NCBI RefSeq assembly: GCF_014643835.1 | Contig: NZ_BMKD01000003.1 | Location: 1-64,000 of the forward strand | Length of the DNA: 64,000 nt | Direction: 5' to 3' | Source: Mucilaginibacter rubeus | GTDB lineage: Bacteria; Bacteroidota; Bacteroidia; Sphingobacteriales; Sphingobacteriaceae | Shown here: positions 44,514 through 52,163 of the stretch, one piece after another | Numbering within the stretch: position 1 is the stretch's first letter | Layout of the letters: each line of letters begins with the position of its first letter | The notes under the pieces: model-generated | What the model was told of the DNA's origin: nothing | Seen by the model: the letters and a program-made list of their open reading frames with translations, nothing else | The model's database searches: none | Program-made: the position numbers and the translations under genes

Positions 44514-45118
44514 TAAGCGCTTATTTTCATGATCCTTCTCCTGATCCGCGAAAGCGAAACCGGAGTGATCCCTAAATAATTGGCAATATAATGCTGGGGG
44601 ATGCGGTATAAGGCTTCGCCACCTGTTTGTAAAAGATCGGCATAACGTTCTTCGGGCGATTGGGTGATAAAGGAAGTAATACGTTCTTCGTAACAGATGA
44701 GATAGTGTTCGGCTGTTAATCTTCCAAAACGCTCCATCTTAAAACCGAGCAGCTCATTCATGCACGCTTGTTGTAAGTTTTTGTGGCTTAAATTTACGAT
44801 TACCGAATCTTCAAGTGCCTGGATATAGTTTGCAGCCGGGGTGCGGGTAAGGAAACTTTTGTATGAGCTTAGCATTTCATCCTCAAAGCTGAAATAGCCG
44901 GTTATTTCCTCGCCGTCTTTAACGTGGTAATAGCGCACGGATCCTTTTACCACAAGGCCGATATGATCGCACACTTTACCGGCCTCTACATAAAACCTTT
45001 TCTTTTTTAAGGCATCTACCGTTAGATATTGCGATAAAGCCAGCCACTCTTCGTCGGTAAGCGGAACATATCTTTCAAAATACTGCCGAAACTTTTGGAG
45101 GGCGGTTAGTGAATCCAT
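44513..45118 (-). CDS. Crp/Fnr family transcriptional regulator
   Basis: A 201-aa regulator: a cyclic-nucleotide-binding-like domain (residues ~10-110, VEAGKVCDHIGLVVKGSVRY) and a C-terminal helix-turn-helix (RIPQHYIANYLGITPVSLSR), the common single-domain Crp form of Bacteroidetes that often has no nucleotide ligand. Its start overlaps the ubiA end by 13 nt, so it is translated from the same message. Target genes are unknown. Confidence 0.92.
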   Translation of the reverse strand: MDSLTALQKFRQYFERYVPLTDEEWLALSQYLTVDALKKKRFYVEAGKVCDHIGLVVKGSVRYYHVKDGEEITGYFSFEDEMLSSYKSFLTRTPAANYIQALEDSVIVNLSHKNLQQACMNELLGFKMERFGRLTAEHYLICYEERITSFITQSPEERYADLLQTGGEALYRIPQHYIANYLGITPVSLSRIRRRIMKISA

Positions 45119-45960
45119 ATCCTGTCGAGCAAAAACAATACAGCAAATACTACGCTGGCAATGCCATTGGTAGTCATAAAAGCAAAATTAACGCGGCTCA
45201 GGTCGTTTGGTTTTACAAGCAAGTGCTGGTAAACAAGCATGGCGCAAAAAAACGCGATACCAATGTAGTACAGGAAGCCTACCTGAGTTTCAAATGCCGG
45301 CATCATAATGAAAACGGCCGAAAGCACATGTAAAAACGTGGAGAGTCTTAAGGCGTTCACTTTACCTAAGTACGCCGGGATAGAATGCAGGTTTTGGCTT
45401 CGGTCAAAATCCTCATCTTGTAGGGCGTAAATAATATCAAAGCCGCTTACCCAGCAAAGTACGGATAGTGAAAAGAATATAGGTGTAATAGCAAATTGAC
45501 CGGTAACCACTAAATAAGCACCGATAGGGGCAAGCGATAAACCCAATCCCAATACCAGATGGCAGAGCGCGGTAAAACGTTTGGTTGCGCTATAACCCAT
45601 CACCACAAATAAAGCTACCGGCGATAAAAAGAAACAAAGTCTGTTGATGAACCAGGTAGCTGTAATAAACAGCAGGCAGTTGATAATAACAAAGGTTAAA
45701 GCAGCTTTTGGACTGATCCGGCCGGCCGGGATATCACGTTGTTTGGTGCGCGGATTCTGAATGTCTATATCCCTGTCAAGGTAGCGGTTAAAGGCCATCG
45801 CCGAGTTACGGGCGAATACCATGCAAAGTACCATCAAAACCAGCTTAAGCCAGTCGAAATGATATTGCGTAGTAGTTACCGCCAAAAAGAAGCCGATAAA
45901 TGCAAACGGCATCGCGAAGATGGTGTGGGCGAAGGTTACTAAAGATAAGTATTTTTTCAT
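45106..45960 (-). CDS. UbiA family prenyltransferase (4-hydroxybenzoate octaprenyltransferase-like)
   Basis: A 284-aa integral membrane prenyltransferase with about eight spans. The first Asp-rich motif is NRYLDRDIDIQNPRTKQRDI, followed by PAGRIS; the second is YALQDEDFDRSQNLHSIPAY. This variant belongs to the UbiA-like group often annotated as 4-hydroxybenzoate prenyltransferase and, in some organisms, linked to the futalosine menaquinone route (MqnP). A UbiE/MenG methylase is encoded at 50672, which fits quinone synthesis. Its ATG overlaps the DUF559 stop (ATGA), suggesting translational coupling. Confidence 0.9.
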   Translation of the reverse strand: MKKYLSLVTFAHTIFAMPFAFIGFFLAVTTTQYHFDWLKLVLMVLCMVFARNSAMAFNRYLDRDIDIQNPRTKQRDIPAGRISPKAALTFVIINCLLFITATWFINRLCFFLSPVALFVVMGYSATKRFTALCHLVLGLGLSLAPIGAYLVVTGQFAITPIFFSLSVLCWVSGFDIIYALQDEDFDRSQNLHSIPAYLGKVNALRLSTFLHVLSAVFIMMPAFETQVGFLYYIGIAFFCAMLVYQHLLVKPNDLSRVNFAFMTTNGIASVVFAVLFLLDRIWIH

Positions 45961-46391
45961 GATATTCGGCTCTCCTCTTGAGAGGGGTAAGAGGTGTGAT
46001 CTACTTCGTTGTTTTTAAATTTCTCTATATGTTGCTCAATTGTTCTTAAAACGTTGAACATGTCTTTTCTTACTTCCAGTTCAGTAAAACGGATAATTGT
46101 TAAATCGTATTTTTCGAGTTCTTGCTCACGTATCAAATCCAGTTTATATGTCTCTTCGTGGTTATGATATTGACCATCGATCTCTATTATCAAATTTAGT
46201 TCGAAACAATAGAAATCTACAATATAATTTAACAGAGGCTTTTGGCGATGGAAATCATATCCATAACCTTGTTTGCCTTTTAACTCTTTCCAGAGTAGTA
46301 TTTCGCCAATTGTACTGTCATTCCTTAATTTCCGGGCCAGCTCTTTTAACCGGGGATTGTATGGAATGATTGTGCGGGGCATATTGGTCAA
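45957..46391 (-). CDS. DUF559 (Vsr/restriction-endonuclease-like) protein
   Basis: A 144-aa putative nuclease. NPRLKELARKLRNDSTIGEI then LLWKELKGKQ and YGYDFHRQKPLLNYIVDFYC, followed by the PD-(D/E)xK-like core LNLIIEIDGQYHN and LTIIRFTELEVRKDMFNVL, is the DUF559 pattern. Its last ~12 codons (YPSQEESRIS) are read from a CCTCTTGAGAGGGG palindrome that recurs upstream of the gene. The stop overlaps the ubiA start. The gene is more AT-rich than its neighbours and may be a recent arrival between ubiA and ysxC. Its role is not established. Confidence 0.88.
   Translation of the reverse strand: MTNMPRTIIPYNPRLKELARKLRNDSTIGEILLWKELKGKQGYGYDFHRQKPLLNYIVDFYCFELNLIIEIDGQYHNHEETYKLDLIREQELEKYDLTIIRFTELEVRKDMFNVLRTIEQHIEKFKNNEVDHTSYPSQEESRIS
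45971..45999. repeat. Palindrome copy at the 3' end of the DUF559 gene
   Basis: TCTCCTCTTGAGAGGGG followed by TAAGAGGTGTG matches, in the same orientation, TTCCCCTCTTGAGAGGGG-TGTAGGGGTGTG at 46422-46451. The DUF559 gene therefore lies between two direct copies. Confidence 0.78.
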
Positions 46392-46421
46392 TATTAAAAA
46401 TAATTAAAAGGCCCTGTGCGA

Positions 46422-46543
46422 TTCCCCTCTTGAGAGGGGTGTAGGGGTGTGTTGCGTCGTATGCTTAGCAGACGTATTGCTTGTCGCTTGTTAACACACC
46501 CCTGCCATCACGCTATTCTTCGCGCCCCCTCTCAAGAGGGGAA
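46422..46543. repeat. 122-bp MITE-like inverted element upstream of DUF559
   Basis: Outer arms TTCCCCTCTTGAGAGGGG (46422-46439) and CCCCTCTCAAGAGGGGAA (46526-46543) are inverse; inner arms AGGGGTGTGTT (46443-46453) and AACACACCCCT (46493-46503) also pair. The right arm enters the ysxC reading frame. Confidence 0.85.
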
Positions 46544-47157
46544 CCAAGAAATACCGGCACTTCAAAATTTTGATTTACTACATCAATAAATTCAAGGATC
46601 TCTTCACGGCCTTGCTGCGTTTCAGACGATGTGATAAAAAACTGTGGCATTTCATCAAATGTAGCCAGCAGGGCTTTCCTGAATTTGGCAATGCCTTGGT
46701 CTGTTTTAATGCTTGATTGTTTATCGACTTTGGTGAATACCAGCACAAATGAAAGGCCCTTTTCGCCAAGCCAGTTGCAAAATTCGAGGTCGATCTTTTG
46801 CGGCTCGAGGCGACTATCAATCAGCACCATTACGCATTGCAAGCTTTCGCGTTTGTCAAGGTAAGTATGGATGAACTTATCCCATTTGGCTTTTTCCGTT
46901 TTTGATGCGCGGGCATAGCCATAACCGGGTAAATCGACAATGTACCAGCTCTCGTTGATCAGGAAATGATTGATCAGCTGCGTTTTGCCGGGAGTTTGCG
47001 ATGTTTTAGCAAGGCCTTTTTTACCGGTTAATGTATTGATAAGGGATGATTTGCCCACATTTGAGCGCCCGATGAAAGCGTACTCCGCTTTAACGGGTGG
47101 AGGTAACTTGCTTACCTGGCTGTTGCTGCAAATAAATTCGGCCGATTTTACGATCAT
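46513..47157 (-). CDS. ysxC: Ribosome biogenesis GTPase YsxC/EngB
   Basis: A 214-aa TRAFAC GTPase essential in many bacteria for large ribosomal subunit assembly. G1 is GRSNVGKSS, the switch region TSQTPGKTQ, G3 DLPGYGYA, G4 TKVD and G5 ITSSE. The final residues (FLGSPLERGREE) are read from a CCCCTCTTGAGAGGGG palindrome and are not part of the conserved fold. A TACCTTTG element sits just 4 nt before the ATG, implying a leaderless or nearly leaderless transcript. Confidence 0.94.
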   Translation of the reverse strand: MIVKSAEFICSNSQVSKLPPPVKAEYAFIGRSNVGKSSLINTLTGKKGLAKTSQTPGKTQLINHFLINESWYIVDLPGYGYARASKTEKAKWDKFIHTYLDKRESLQCVMVLIDSRLEPQKIDLEFCNWLGEKGLSFVLVFTKVDKQSSIKTDQGIAKFRKALLATFDEMPQFFITSSETQQGREEILEFIDVVNQNFEVPVFLGSPLERGREE

Positions 47158-47161
47158 TCTG

Positions 47162-47169
47162 CAAAGGTA
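47162..47169 (-). promoter_or_regulatory. -7 element of ysxC, 4 nt before the start codon
   Basis: On the minus strand TACCTTTG is a perfect TAnnTTTG match, ending 4 nt before the ysxC ATG. No TTG is seen at the usual -33 distance. If used, the mRNA would begin at or next to the start codon. Confidence 0.55.
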
Positions 47170-47201
47170 GGGTTTTGTTTTGGATGTTATAAAGTCGGAT
47201 T

Positions 47202-47459
47202 TGTTGTTATAAAGTTGTAATGTTTTAAAGTTGAAATGTTATTAGATTGTTGATGGTTGTAATGTTTTGTTCAAGCCAGCGTAGTGCTTCAGGTTTGAAA
47301 CTGAATCAAAATTAATAAAAATAGATGTTTAAACATATTTTACATGTCGCCGACACGGTCCGGATTAAAATAGCTTAAATTTGTGACAGTTGATGATGTT
47401 TGTAGGCAACATTCCAACTTTACAACATTCCAACTTTACAACATTTTAACCTTCCAACA
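47202..47459. repeat. Inverted element with tandem AACATTCCAACTTTAC-type arms
   Basis: The left arm (about 47202-47268) repeats AAAGTTGTAATGTT-like units; the right arm (47406-47459) repeats AACATTCCAACTTTAC twice, then more degenerate units. The arms are inverse to each other and fill most of the 311-bp gap between ysxC and the VOC gene. Confidence 0.65.
47376..47383 (+). promoter_or_regulatory. Putative -7 element of the VOC gene
   Basis: TAAATTTG fits TAnnTTTG and lies between the arms of the repeat element, 86 nt before the VOC ATG. No clear -33 TTG. Confidence 0.35.
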
Positions 47460-47468
47460 AGAAACAAC

Positions 47469-47957
47469 ATGAACGATTATAAAATACCCGCCCAAACCCG
47501 CATTGGTCACGTACATTTAAAAGTAAGCGACCTGCAAAAATCTCTTGATTTTTACTGTGGTTTGTTAGGCTTTGAAAAAATGGTGATGTACGGCGATCAG
47601 GCTGCATTTATATCTGCAGGTGGTTATCACCATCATATTGGCTTAAATACCTGGCATAGCAAAGGCGCTTCACCAGCCCCGGAATACGCACCGGGCTTAT
47701 ACCATACTGCCATCTTATATCCCGAAAGAAAAGACCTGGCCATTATACTTAAAAGGCTGATTGATGCCCGTTACAATATTACAGGAGCATCTGACCATGG
47801 TGTATCTGAAGCCATCTATCTTAACGATCCCGATCAAAACGGGGTTGAGCTCTACTGGGATCGCCCCAAAGAACAATGGCCTGTAGATCAGGAAGGGAAT
47901 TTGACCATGTTTACCCGCAGGTTGGATATAGAAAATTTACTGCAACTGGCTAATTAA
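47469..47957 (+). CDS. VOC family protein (glyoxalase/dioxygenase fold)
   Basis: A 162-aa protein built of two beta-alpha-beta3 units. The metal-binding residues appear to be His in IGHVHLKVSD, His in GYHHHIGLNTWH and Glu in NGVELYWDRP, the pattern of CatE-like ring-cleaving dioxygenases, although it is much shorter than the two-barrel enzymes. The substrate cannot be given. The next gene is convergent, with ~220 nt between them. Confidence 0.87.
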   Translation: MNDYKIPAQTRIGHVHLKVSDLQKSLDFYCGLLGFEKMVMYGDQAAFISAGGYHHHIGLNTWHSKGASPAPEYAPGLYHTAILYPERKDLAIILKRLIDARYNITGASDHGVSEAIYLNDPDQNGVELYWDRPKEQWPVDQEGNLTMFTRRLDIENLLQLAN

Positions 47958-48035
47958 CAGATAAAAAGCAAACAAAAAAACTCATTATGGGTTATATATT
48001 CAACGGGGGGATCAAAAGATAATCAATCTTTCCCG

Positions 48036-48165
48036 GTCATTGGGAGGCGGAACGGCGAAGCAGTCCTCTGCCGGCGATATTGCATGGTTGCCTGCTGTTA
48101 AGGATTGCTTCGTACCCCCAATGAGTTTTTTGATAAAGATAAAACTGTTGCGCGAAGGTACGAAG
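48036..48165. repeat. Degenerate remnants of the GAGGTACGAAGCAATCC element
   Basis: CATTGGGAGGCGG…CGAAGCAGTCC and GGATTGCTTCGTACCCCCAATG are decayed arms of the element at 18322 and 36413, with a further fragment (GAAGGTACGAAGCA) near 48160. They lie between the VOC and DUF1080 genes. Confidence 0.6.
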
Positions 48166-48181
48166 CAAAAAATTATAAATT

Positions 48182-48919
48182 TTATAATTCCTTTATTTTA
48201 ATGCTCCTGAAATAAGCTTTATGCCCGTGGTCCTGCAGTGCAATTAAGCCGGTTTTGGCGTTGCCATAGTCGGGGTAATCTTTCCATTTACCTTCGGCTT
48301 TTTTCCTTTTCCAGTCGCTGGTCCATGCTTCAAAAGCTAAAATCTTTTTACCGTTGAGCCAGTGTTCAACATGTCCGTTGTTGAAAATAATTTTACTGGT
48401 GTTCCAGGTGCCAACCGGGGCTACTTTTTTTGAGGCGTTTGGCAGGTACATGGCATAATCACAGCCTGTTTTTTGCCAGTCTTCCAGTTTTTCGGGCCAG
48501 CCGGCATCGTCAATGATCTGGTATTCGGGGCCGGTTTCATAAGGGCCGTGGTATTTCGGATCTTCAACCACATGGTATATTACACCGCTGTTACTGCCTT
48601 TTTCTATCTTCCATTCCCATGAAAGCTCAAAATTGGTATAAGCTTTATCGGTTACTATATCTCCGCCGGTATCACCCTGCGCTGCACCAAGACAAACCAG
48701 GGCACCGTCAACAATGGTCCAGTTTTTTACCGGACCCTTTTTGTTGAAGCCATGCCAGCCTTTTAACGTTTTGCCATCAAATAAATTTATCCAGGTACCT
48801 TTTGCAGGAGTAGCCTGTTTAGGACGTTTAGCGTTATGAACCGGAATCCCTGACGTTTGTACGCAAACTAAGCCTGCAGCAGCCAGTGCCAAACCCAATT
48901 TTTTAAACTGTTGTTTCAT
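48182..48919 (-). CDS. DUF1080 family secreted protein (3-keto-glycoside hydrolase-like)
   Basis: A 245-aa exported protein: signal peptide (KKLGLALAAAGLVCVQTSG) followed by a concanavalin-like jelly roll beginning GTWINLFDGKTLKGWHGFNK, with ELSWEWKIEKGSNSGVIYHV and the end LIALQDHGHKAYFRSIKIKE, all typical of DUF1080. Family members have been assigned to hydrolysis of 3-keto-sugars made by partner oxidoreductases. The neighbour 23 nt upstream is a Tat-exported Gfo/Idh/MocA oxidoreductase, which fits that pairing. Confidence 0.9.
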   Translation of the reverse strand: MKQQFKKLGLALAAAGLVCVQTSGIPVHNAKRPKQATPAKGTWINLFDGKTLKGWHGFNKKGPVKNWTIVDGALVCLGAAQGDTGGDIVTDKAYTNFELSWEWKIEKGSNSGVIYHVVEDPKYHGPYETGPEYQIIDDAGWPEKLEDWQKTGCDYAMYLPNASKKVAPVGTWNTSKIIFNNGHVEHWLNGKKILAFEAWTSDWKRKKAEGKWKDYPDYGNAKTGLIALQDHGHKAYFRSIKIKEL

Positions 48920-48942
48920 AATAAGGTATTTGCTGTGATCTG

Positions 48943-50313
48943 TTATTTTTTGACAACCTGCATTTTTTCCGGATCCCAGAACATGGGGCTGTTATTGTAA
49001 TAGCTGTCATTACACAGCAGGGCAGGGGCTGCCGCACGATAGCCAAATATCGCATCTTCAGTTACCTTGCCTTTATTGCGGATAGCCGTAAAAAAGTTCA
49101 CCATATGATCATATGGCCCACCTTTGTATCCTTTTTCGGCATCATACGTGATCTCTTCGGGCGGTAGCATTTTTTTGCGTTCGGCATAACCGCTGCCTGC
49201 TTTTTTGAGTTTATCAAGATAGAATGGATCATCAGAGTCCATCACTTTATTGCGTTTAAGCGTCACTTTATCCCATGTTATATCCATTGAGCCTTCGCTG
49301 CCTACCAGTTTAAGATAAGTGGTACCGCTGGTGCCATCCACGAAGTTGCAACGTAAGGAAAGATTAAAGGCTGGATGAGCCTGCGTTTTGCCGTAATCAA
49401 AAGTGCCTAAAAGTACATCAGGTACTTCGCGGCCATCATTCCAGAAACGTAAGCCGCCGGATGCATAAATTTTATTAGGGCCAACTGAATCGGTTATAAA
49501 ATGCAGGCTTGAAAAAAGGTGAACAAAAAGGTCGCCCGCCATGCCGGTGCCATAGTCGGTATAGTTTCTCCAGCGGAAAAAGCGTTTTTCATCAAACGGA
49601 CGCTTTTTAGTATTGCTGATATAAGTTTCCCAATCAACAGTTTGAGGTGAGGCATCTTCAGGGATCGGGTATTGCCAAACCTCAAGCGGCGCCCGGCGGG
49701 CCCAGAAACCTTCGGCATAGTTTAATTCGCCAATAGCGCCGCTTTTTAACAGCTCGTGTGCTTTTTCATTGCCTAATGATGATACCCCCTGGCTGCCTAC
49801 CTGGAAGATCATTCCTGTTTCTTTTTGCGCTTTGATCACCGCCGGCCCTTCGGTAATAGCATGCACCATTGGTTTTTCGCAATACACATGTTTACCGGCG
49901 TGCATGGCATCAACAGAAATTTGCTGGTGCCAGTGATCAGGCGTAGCAATGATTACAGCGTCAATGTCTTTACGGTTCAGGATCTCTTTGTAAACCCGGG
50001 TAGTAAAAATGTCGGCTCCCCAGCGGGTTTTAGCATCTTTTAAGCGACCGTCATACAAATCGCATACGGCTACCAGTTTGACACCGGGCACCTGCAGGGC
50101 GGTGATGGTATCCTGGGTACCCATACCACCGGCGCCAATGAGGGCGATGTTTACCTGGTCGTTAGGACTGTTGCCGATGAGGCGTTTTTGGATGGAAAAA
50201 GATTTGGCCTGGCTTTGGCTGGCTAAGAGGCCCGATCCGGCAGCTACGGCCGCGGTTGCAGTGGTTAGTTTTTTAATAAAACTGCGGCGCGAGGATTCTT
50301 GTTCGTCTTTCAT
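48943..50313 (-). CDS. Gfo/Idh/MocA family oxidoreductase with Tat signal
   Basis: A 456-aa NAD(P)-dependent sugar oxidoreductase exported by the Tat route: ESSRRSFIKKLTTATAAVAA precedes the Rossmann fold with ALIGAGGMGTQD. The conserved EKP tripeptide is in VYCEKPMVHAI, and GYFWxRR-type residues (ARRAPLEVWQYPIPEDAS) mark the substrate domain. It is the first gene of a pair with the DUF1080 protein, probably acting together on a glycoside outside the cytoplasm. The exact substrate is unknown. Confidence 0.93.
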   Translation of the reverse strand: MKDEQESSRRSFIKKLTTATAAVAAGSGLLASQSQAKSFSIQKRLIGNSPNDQVNIALIGAGGMGTQDTITALQVPGVKLVAVCDLYDGRLKDAKTRWGADIFTTRVYKEILNRKDIDAVIIATPDHWHQQISVDAMHAGKHVYCEKPMVHAITEGPAVIKAQKETGMIFQVGSQGVSSLGNEKAHELLKSGAIGELNYAEGFWARRAPLEVWQYPIPEDASPQTVDWETYISNTKKRPFDEKRFFRWRNYTDYGTGMAGDLFVHLFSSLHFITDSVGPNKIYASGGLRFWNDGREVPDVLLGTFDYGKTQAHPAFNLSLRCNFVDGTSGTTYLKLVGSEGSMDITWDKVTLKRNKVMDSDDPFYLDKLKKAGSGYAERKKMLPPEEITYDAEKGYKGGPYDHMVNFFTAIRNKGKVTEDAIFGYRAAAPALLCNDSYYNNSPMFWDPEKMQVVKK

Positions 50314-50486
50314 AAGGATAAGGAAACAAATTTTAAATGTGATTTGCCGGAGTGTGCCGGCTGAAATTGGTTTTTAAAAATAATGAATTGACTTAACATT
50401 TTCATAATTGTAGTAATATAAAATCGGTTTAGTTACAGCGTAACGCATAGGTGGTCCATTTGGCCTGTGCTGCGTTGGGCCACCAT

Positions 50487-50582
50487 CCTCTATCCTTCGG
50501 ATAAAGAGGGTAAGAAAATATATAAACTAAAATCCCCTCTTTGCGAAGCATAGAGGGGTGGCGAGCGTAGCGAAGTCGGGGT
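50487..50582. repeat. Hairpin repeats between the Gfo and ubiE genes
   Basis: CCTCTaTCC-TTC-GGAtaaAGAGG (50487-50509) and CCCCTCT…AGAGGGG (50534-50558), then GGCGAGCGTAGCGAAGTCGG, lie in the 358-bp divergent gap 50314-50671. Nothing else was recognised there except the ubiE promoter. Confidence 0.65.
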
Positions 50583-50657
50583 GAGTTAACTTGTCAGCCC
50601 TGTTTCAGTATTCGTTTTTCACCCGTGTTAGTGTTAATGCATTCGGTATACAATCAT

Positions 50658-50665
50658 TATCTTTG
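50658..50665 (+). promoter_or_regulatory. -7 element of ubiE, 6 nt before the start codon
   Basis: TATCTTTG fits TAnnTTTG and ends 6 nt before the ATG at 50672. TTA at 50634-50636 is a possible weak -33 box. A leaderless or nearly leaderless message is likely. Confidence 0.55.
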
Positions 50666-50671
50666 CCCGCG

Positions 50672-51403
50672 ATGAGCAAAACCATAACACCGTACCATGA
50701 CGAGCAGGCTACCAAAAAAGAACAGGTGGCAGATATGTTCAACAATATATCAAAAACCTATGATTTCCTTAACCATTTCATGTCGCTTGGTATTGATATC
50801 ATCTGGCGTAAAAAGGCCATTAACGAATTAAAGAAGGATAAACCCAAACTGATACTTGATGTTGCTACCGGTACCGGCGATTTTGCTTTTGAGGCTTTAT
50901 CTATCCTGAAACCTGAAAAAATTATTGGTGTAGATATTTCAAGGGGGATGCTTGACATCGCGGAGCAAAAAATAGCAAAACGGGGTTTAAGCGATAAATT
51001 TGCTGTAAAACTTGGCGATTCGGAAAAACTGCCGTTTGAGGGCGCGGAGTTTGACGCTGTTACGGTTGCCTACGGTGTACGTAATTTTGAAAACCTGGAA
51101 AAAGGCCTTGCTGATATAATCCGGGTGCTAAAACCCGGAGGGAAGGTGGTGGTGCTTGAGTTTTCAAAGCCTAAAGTATTCCCGGTAAAGCAGTTGTATA
51201 ATTTTTACTTCAGCTATATTACCCCGGGGATTGGTAAATTGTTTAGCAAAGATGCAAGGGCGTACAGCTATTTGCCCGAGTCGGTAGCTGCTTTTCCTGA
51301 TGGGCGGGCTTTTGTGGGTTTGATGGATAAAGTAGGCTTTAAGAATACCAAATGCCGGCCTTTAACGTTTGGTATCTGTTCAATATACACCGGTATTAAA
51401 TGA
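50672..51403 (+). CDS. ubiE: Demethylmenaquinone methyltransferase UbiE/MenG
   Basis: A 243-aa class I SAM methyltransferase for the last step of menaquinone synthesis. The start is set at the ATG at 50672 (MSKTITPYHDEQATKKEQVA), which removes 27 unlikely upstream codons. VADMFNNISKTYDFLNHFMS is the UbiE signature, ILDVATGTGDFAFEAL the SAM loop, and KPGGKVVVLEFSKPKVFPVK follows. Its stop overlaps the porT start (ATGA), a link commonly seen in Bacteroidetes. Confidence 0.95.
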   Translation: MSKTITPYHDEQATKKEQVADMFNNISKTYDFLNHFMSLGIDIIWRKKAINELKKDKPKLILDVATGTGDFAFEALSILKPEKIIGVDISRGMLDIAEQKIAKRGLSDKFAVKLGDSEKLPFEGAEFDAVTVAYGVRNFENLEKGLADIIRVLKPGGKVVVLEFSKPKVFPVKQLYNFYFSYITPGIGKLFSKDARAYSYLPESVAAFPDGRAFVGLMDKVGFKNTKCRPLTFGICSIYTGIK

Positions 51404-52134
51404 TTATAAACCGTTACCTGCTTGTAGTTGTACTTATTTTTAGCAGCAATTTATTGTTTGCTCAGCATGTACCTGCATGGGGTGGCGGTGCCGATCAGCA
51501 GGATCTGAGCTTTGGCTTCAGTTTCACGTATGTAAGCACCGATTTTAAGATCGTCAATCAACCCAATTTTCGCAACGCGTTTTTAGATGAGAACGGTGTG
51601 CAGGTTAAAGGGCCGCTTAACAGCATCAGCTCAAAAAGTTCACCGGCTTTCGGAGTAGGTTTTTTGACCCGGTACAGGATCACTGAGCACCTTGAGGTAC
51701 GCACCACACCTTCATTAATTTTTGCCGACAGGGTTTTGCATTATTCTTATGTCGATCCCTCGGAAGATGTGGATAAAAAAATACAAACCACTTCGGTTGA
51801 CATTCCCCTGCAATTGAAATTAAAATCAGATAGGCTGGGCGATTTCAGGGCTTATGTTGTAGGCGGCCTGAAATATACCCAGGCCATAGGCTCTAAGAAA
51901 AACTCGGATGCCAACCTTGACCTTTCGGAGAAGCTGGTTAAAAACGTAGGTGGCTTTGCCTCGTATGAGGCGGGCGTGGGTTGTGATATTTATTTTGAAT
52001 TTTTTAAGCTTTCGCCCGAGATTAAGATCTCCAATTCGTTAGGCAATGTGCTGATGCGCGAGTATAACCCCTACTCGGCGCCCCTCAGCAGGTTGGGTTT
52101 ACATACGATTATGTTTAGTTTGATTTTTGAGTAA
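51400..52134 (+). CDS. porT: PorT-like outer membrane protein (type IX secretion component)
   Basis: A 244-aa beta-barrel protein with signal peptide (RYLLVVVLIFSSNLLFAQ). Amphipathic strands such as SFGFSFTYVSTDFKIVN, AFGVGFLTRYRITEHLEVRT and ASYEAGVGCDIYFEFFKLSP lead to a C-terminal aromatic end (HTIMFSLIFE). The size, barrel type and 4-nt overlap with ubiE match porT/sprT, a component of the T9SS. The name rests on synteny and gross pattern; another PorT-family barrel protein is possible. Confidence 0.75.
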   Translation: MIINRYLLVVVLIFSSNLLFAQHVPAWGGGADQQDLSFGFSFTYVSTDFKIVNQPNFRNAFLDENGVQVKGPLNSISSKSSPAFGVGFLTRYRITEHLEVRTTPSLIFADRVLHYSYVDPSEDVDKKIQTTSVDIPLQLKLKSDRLGDFRAYVVGGLKYTQAIGSKKNSDANLDLSEKLVKNVGGFASYEAGVGCDIYFEFFKLSPEIKISNSLGNVLMREYNPYSAPLSRLGLHTIMFSLIFE

Positions 52135-52163
52135 GGAAGATACTTAAACATATTAAAAAACGG

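Noticed and set aside
45957-46391. Considered a Vsr mismatch endonuclease with a DNA methylase partner
   Set aside because: The sequence is DUF559-like and no cytosine methylase gene is near.
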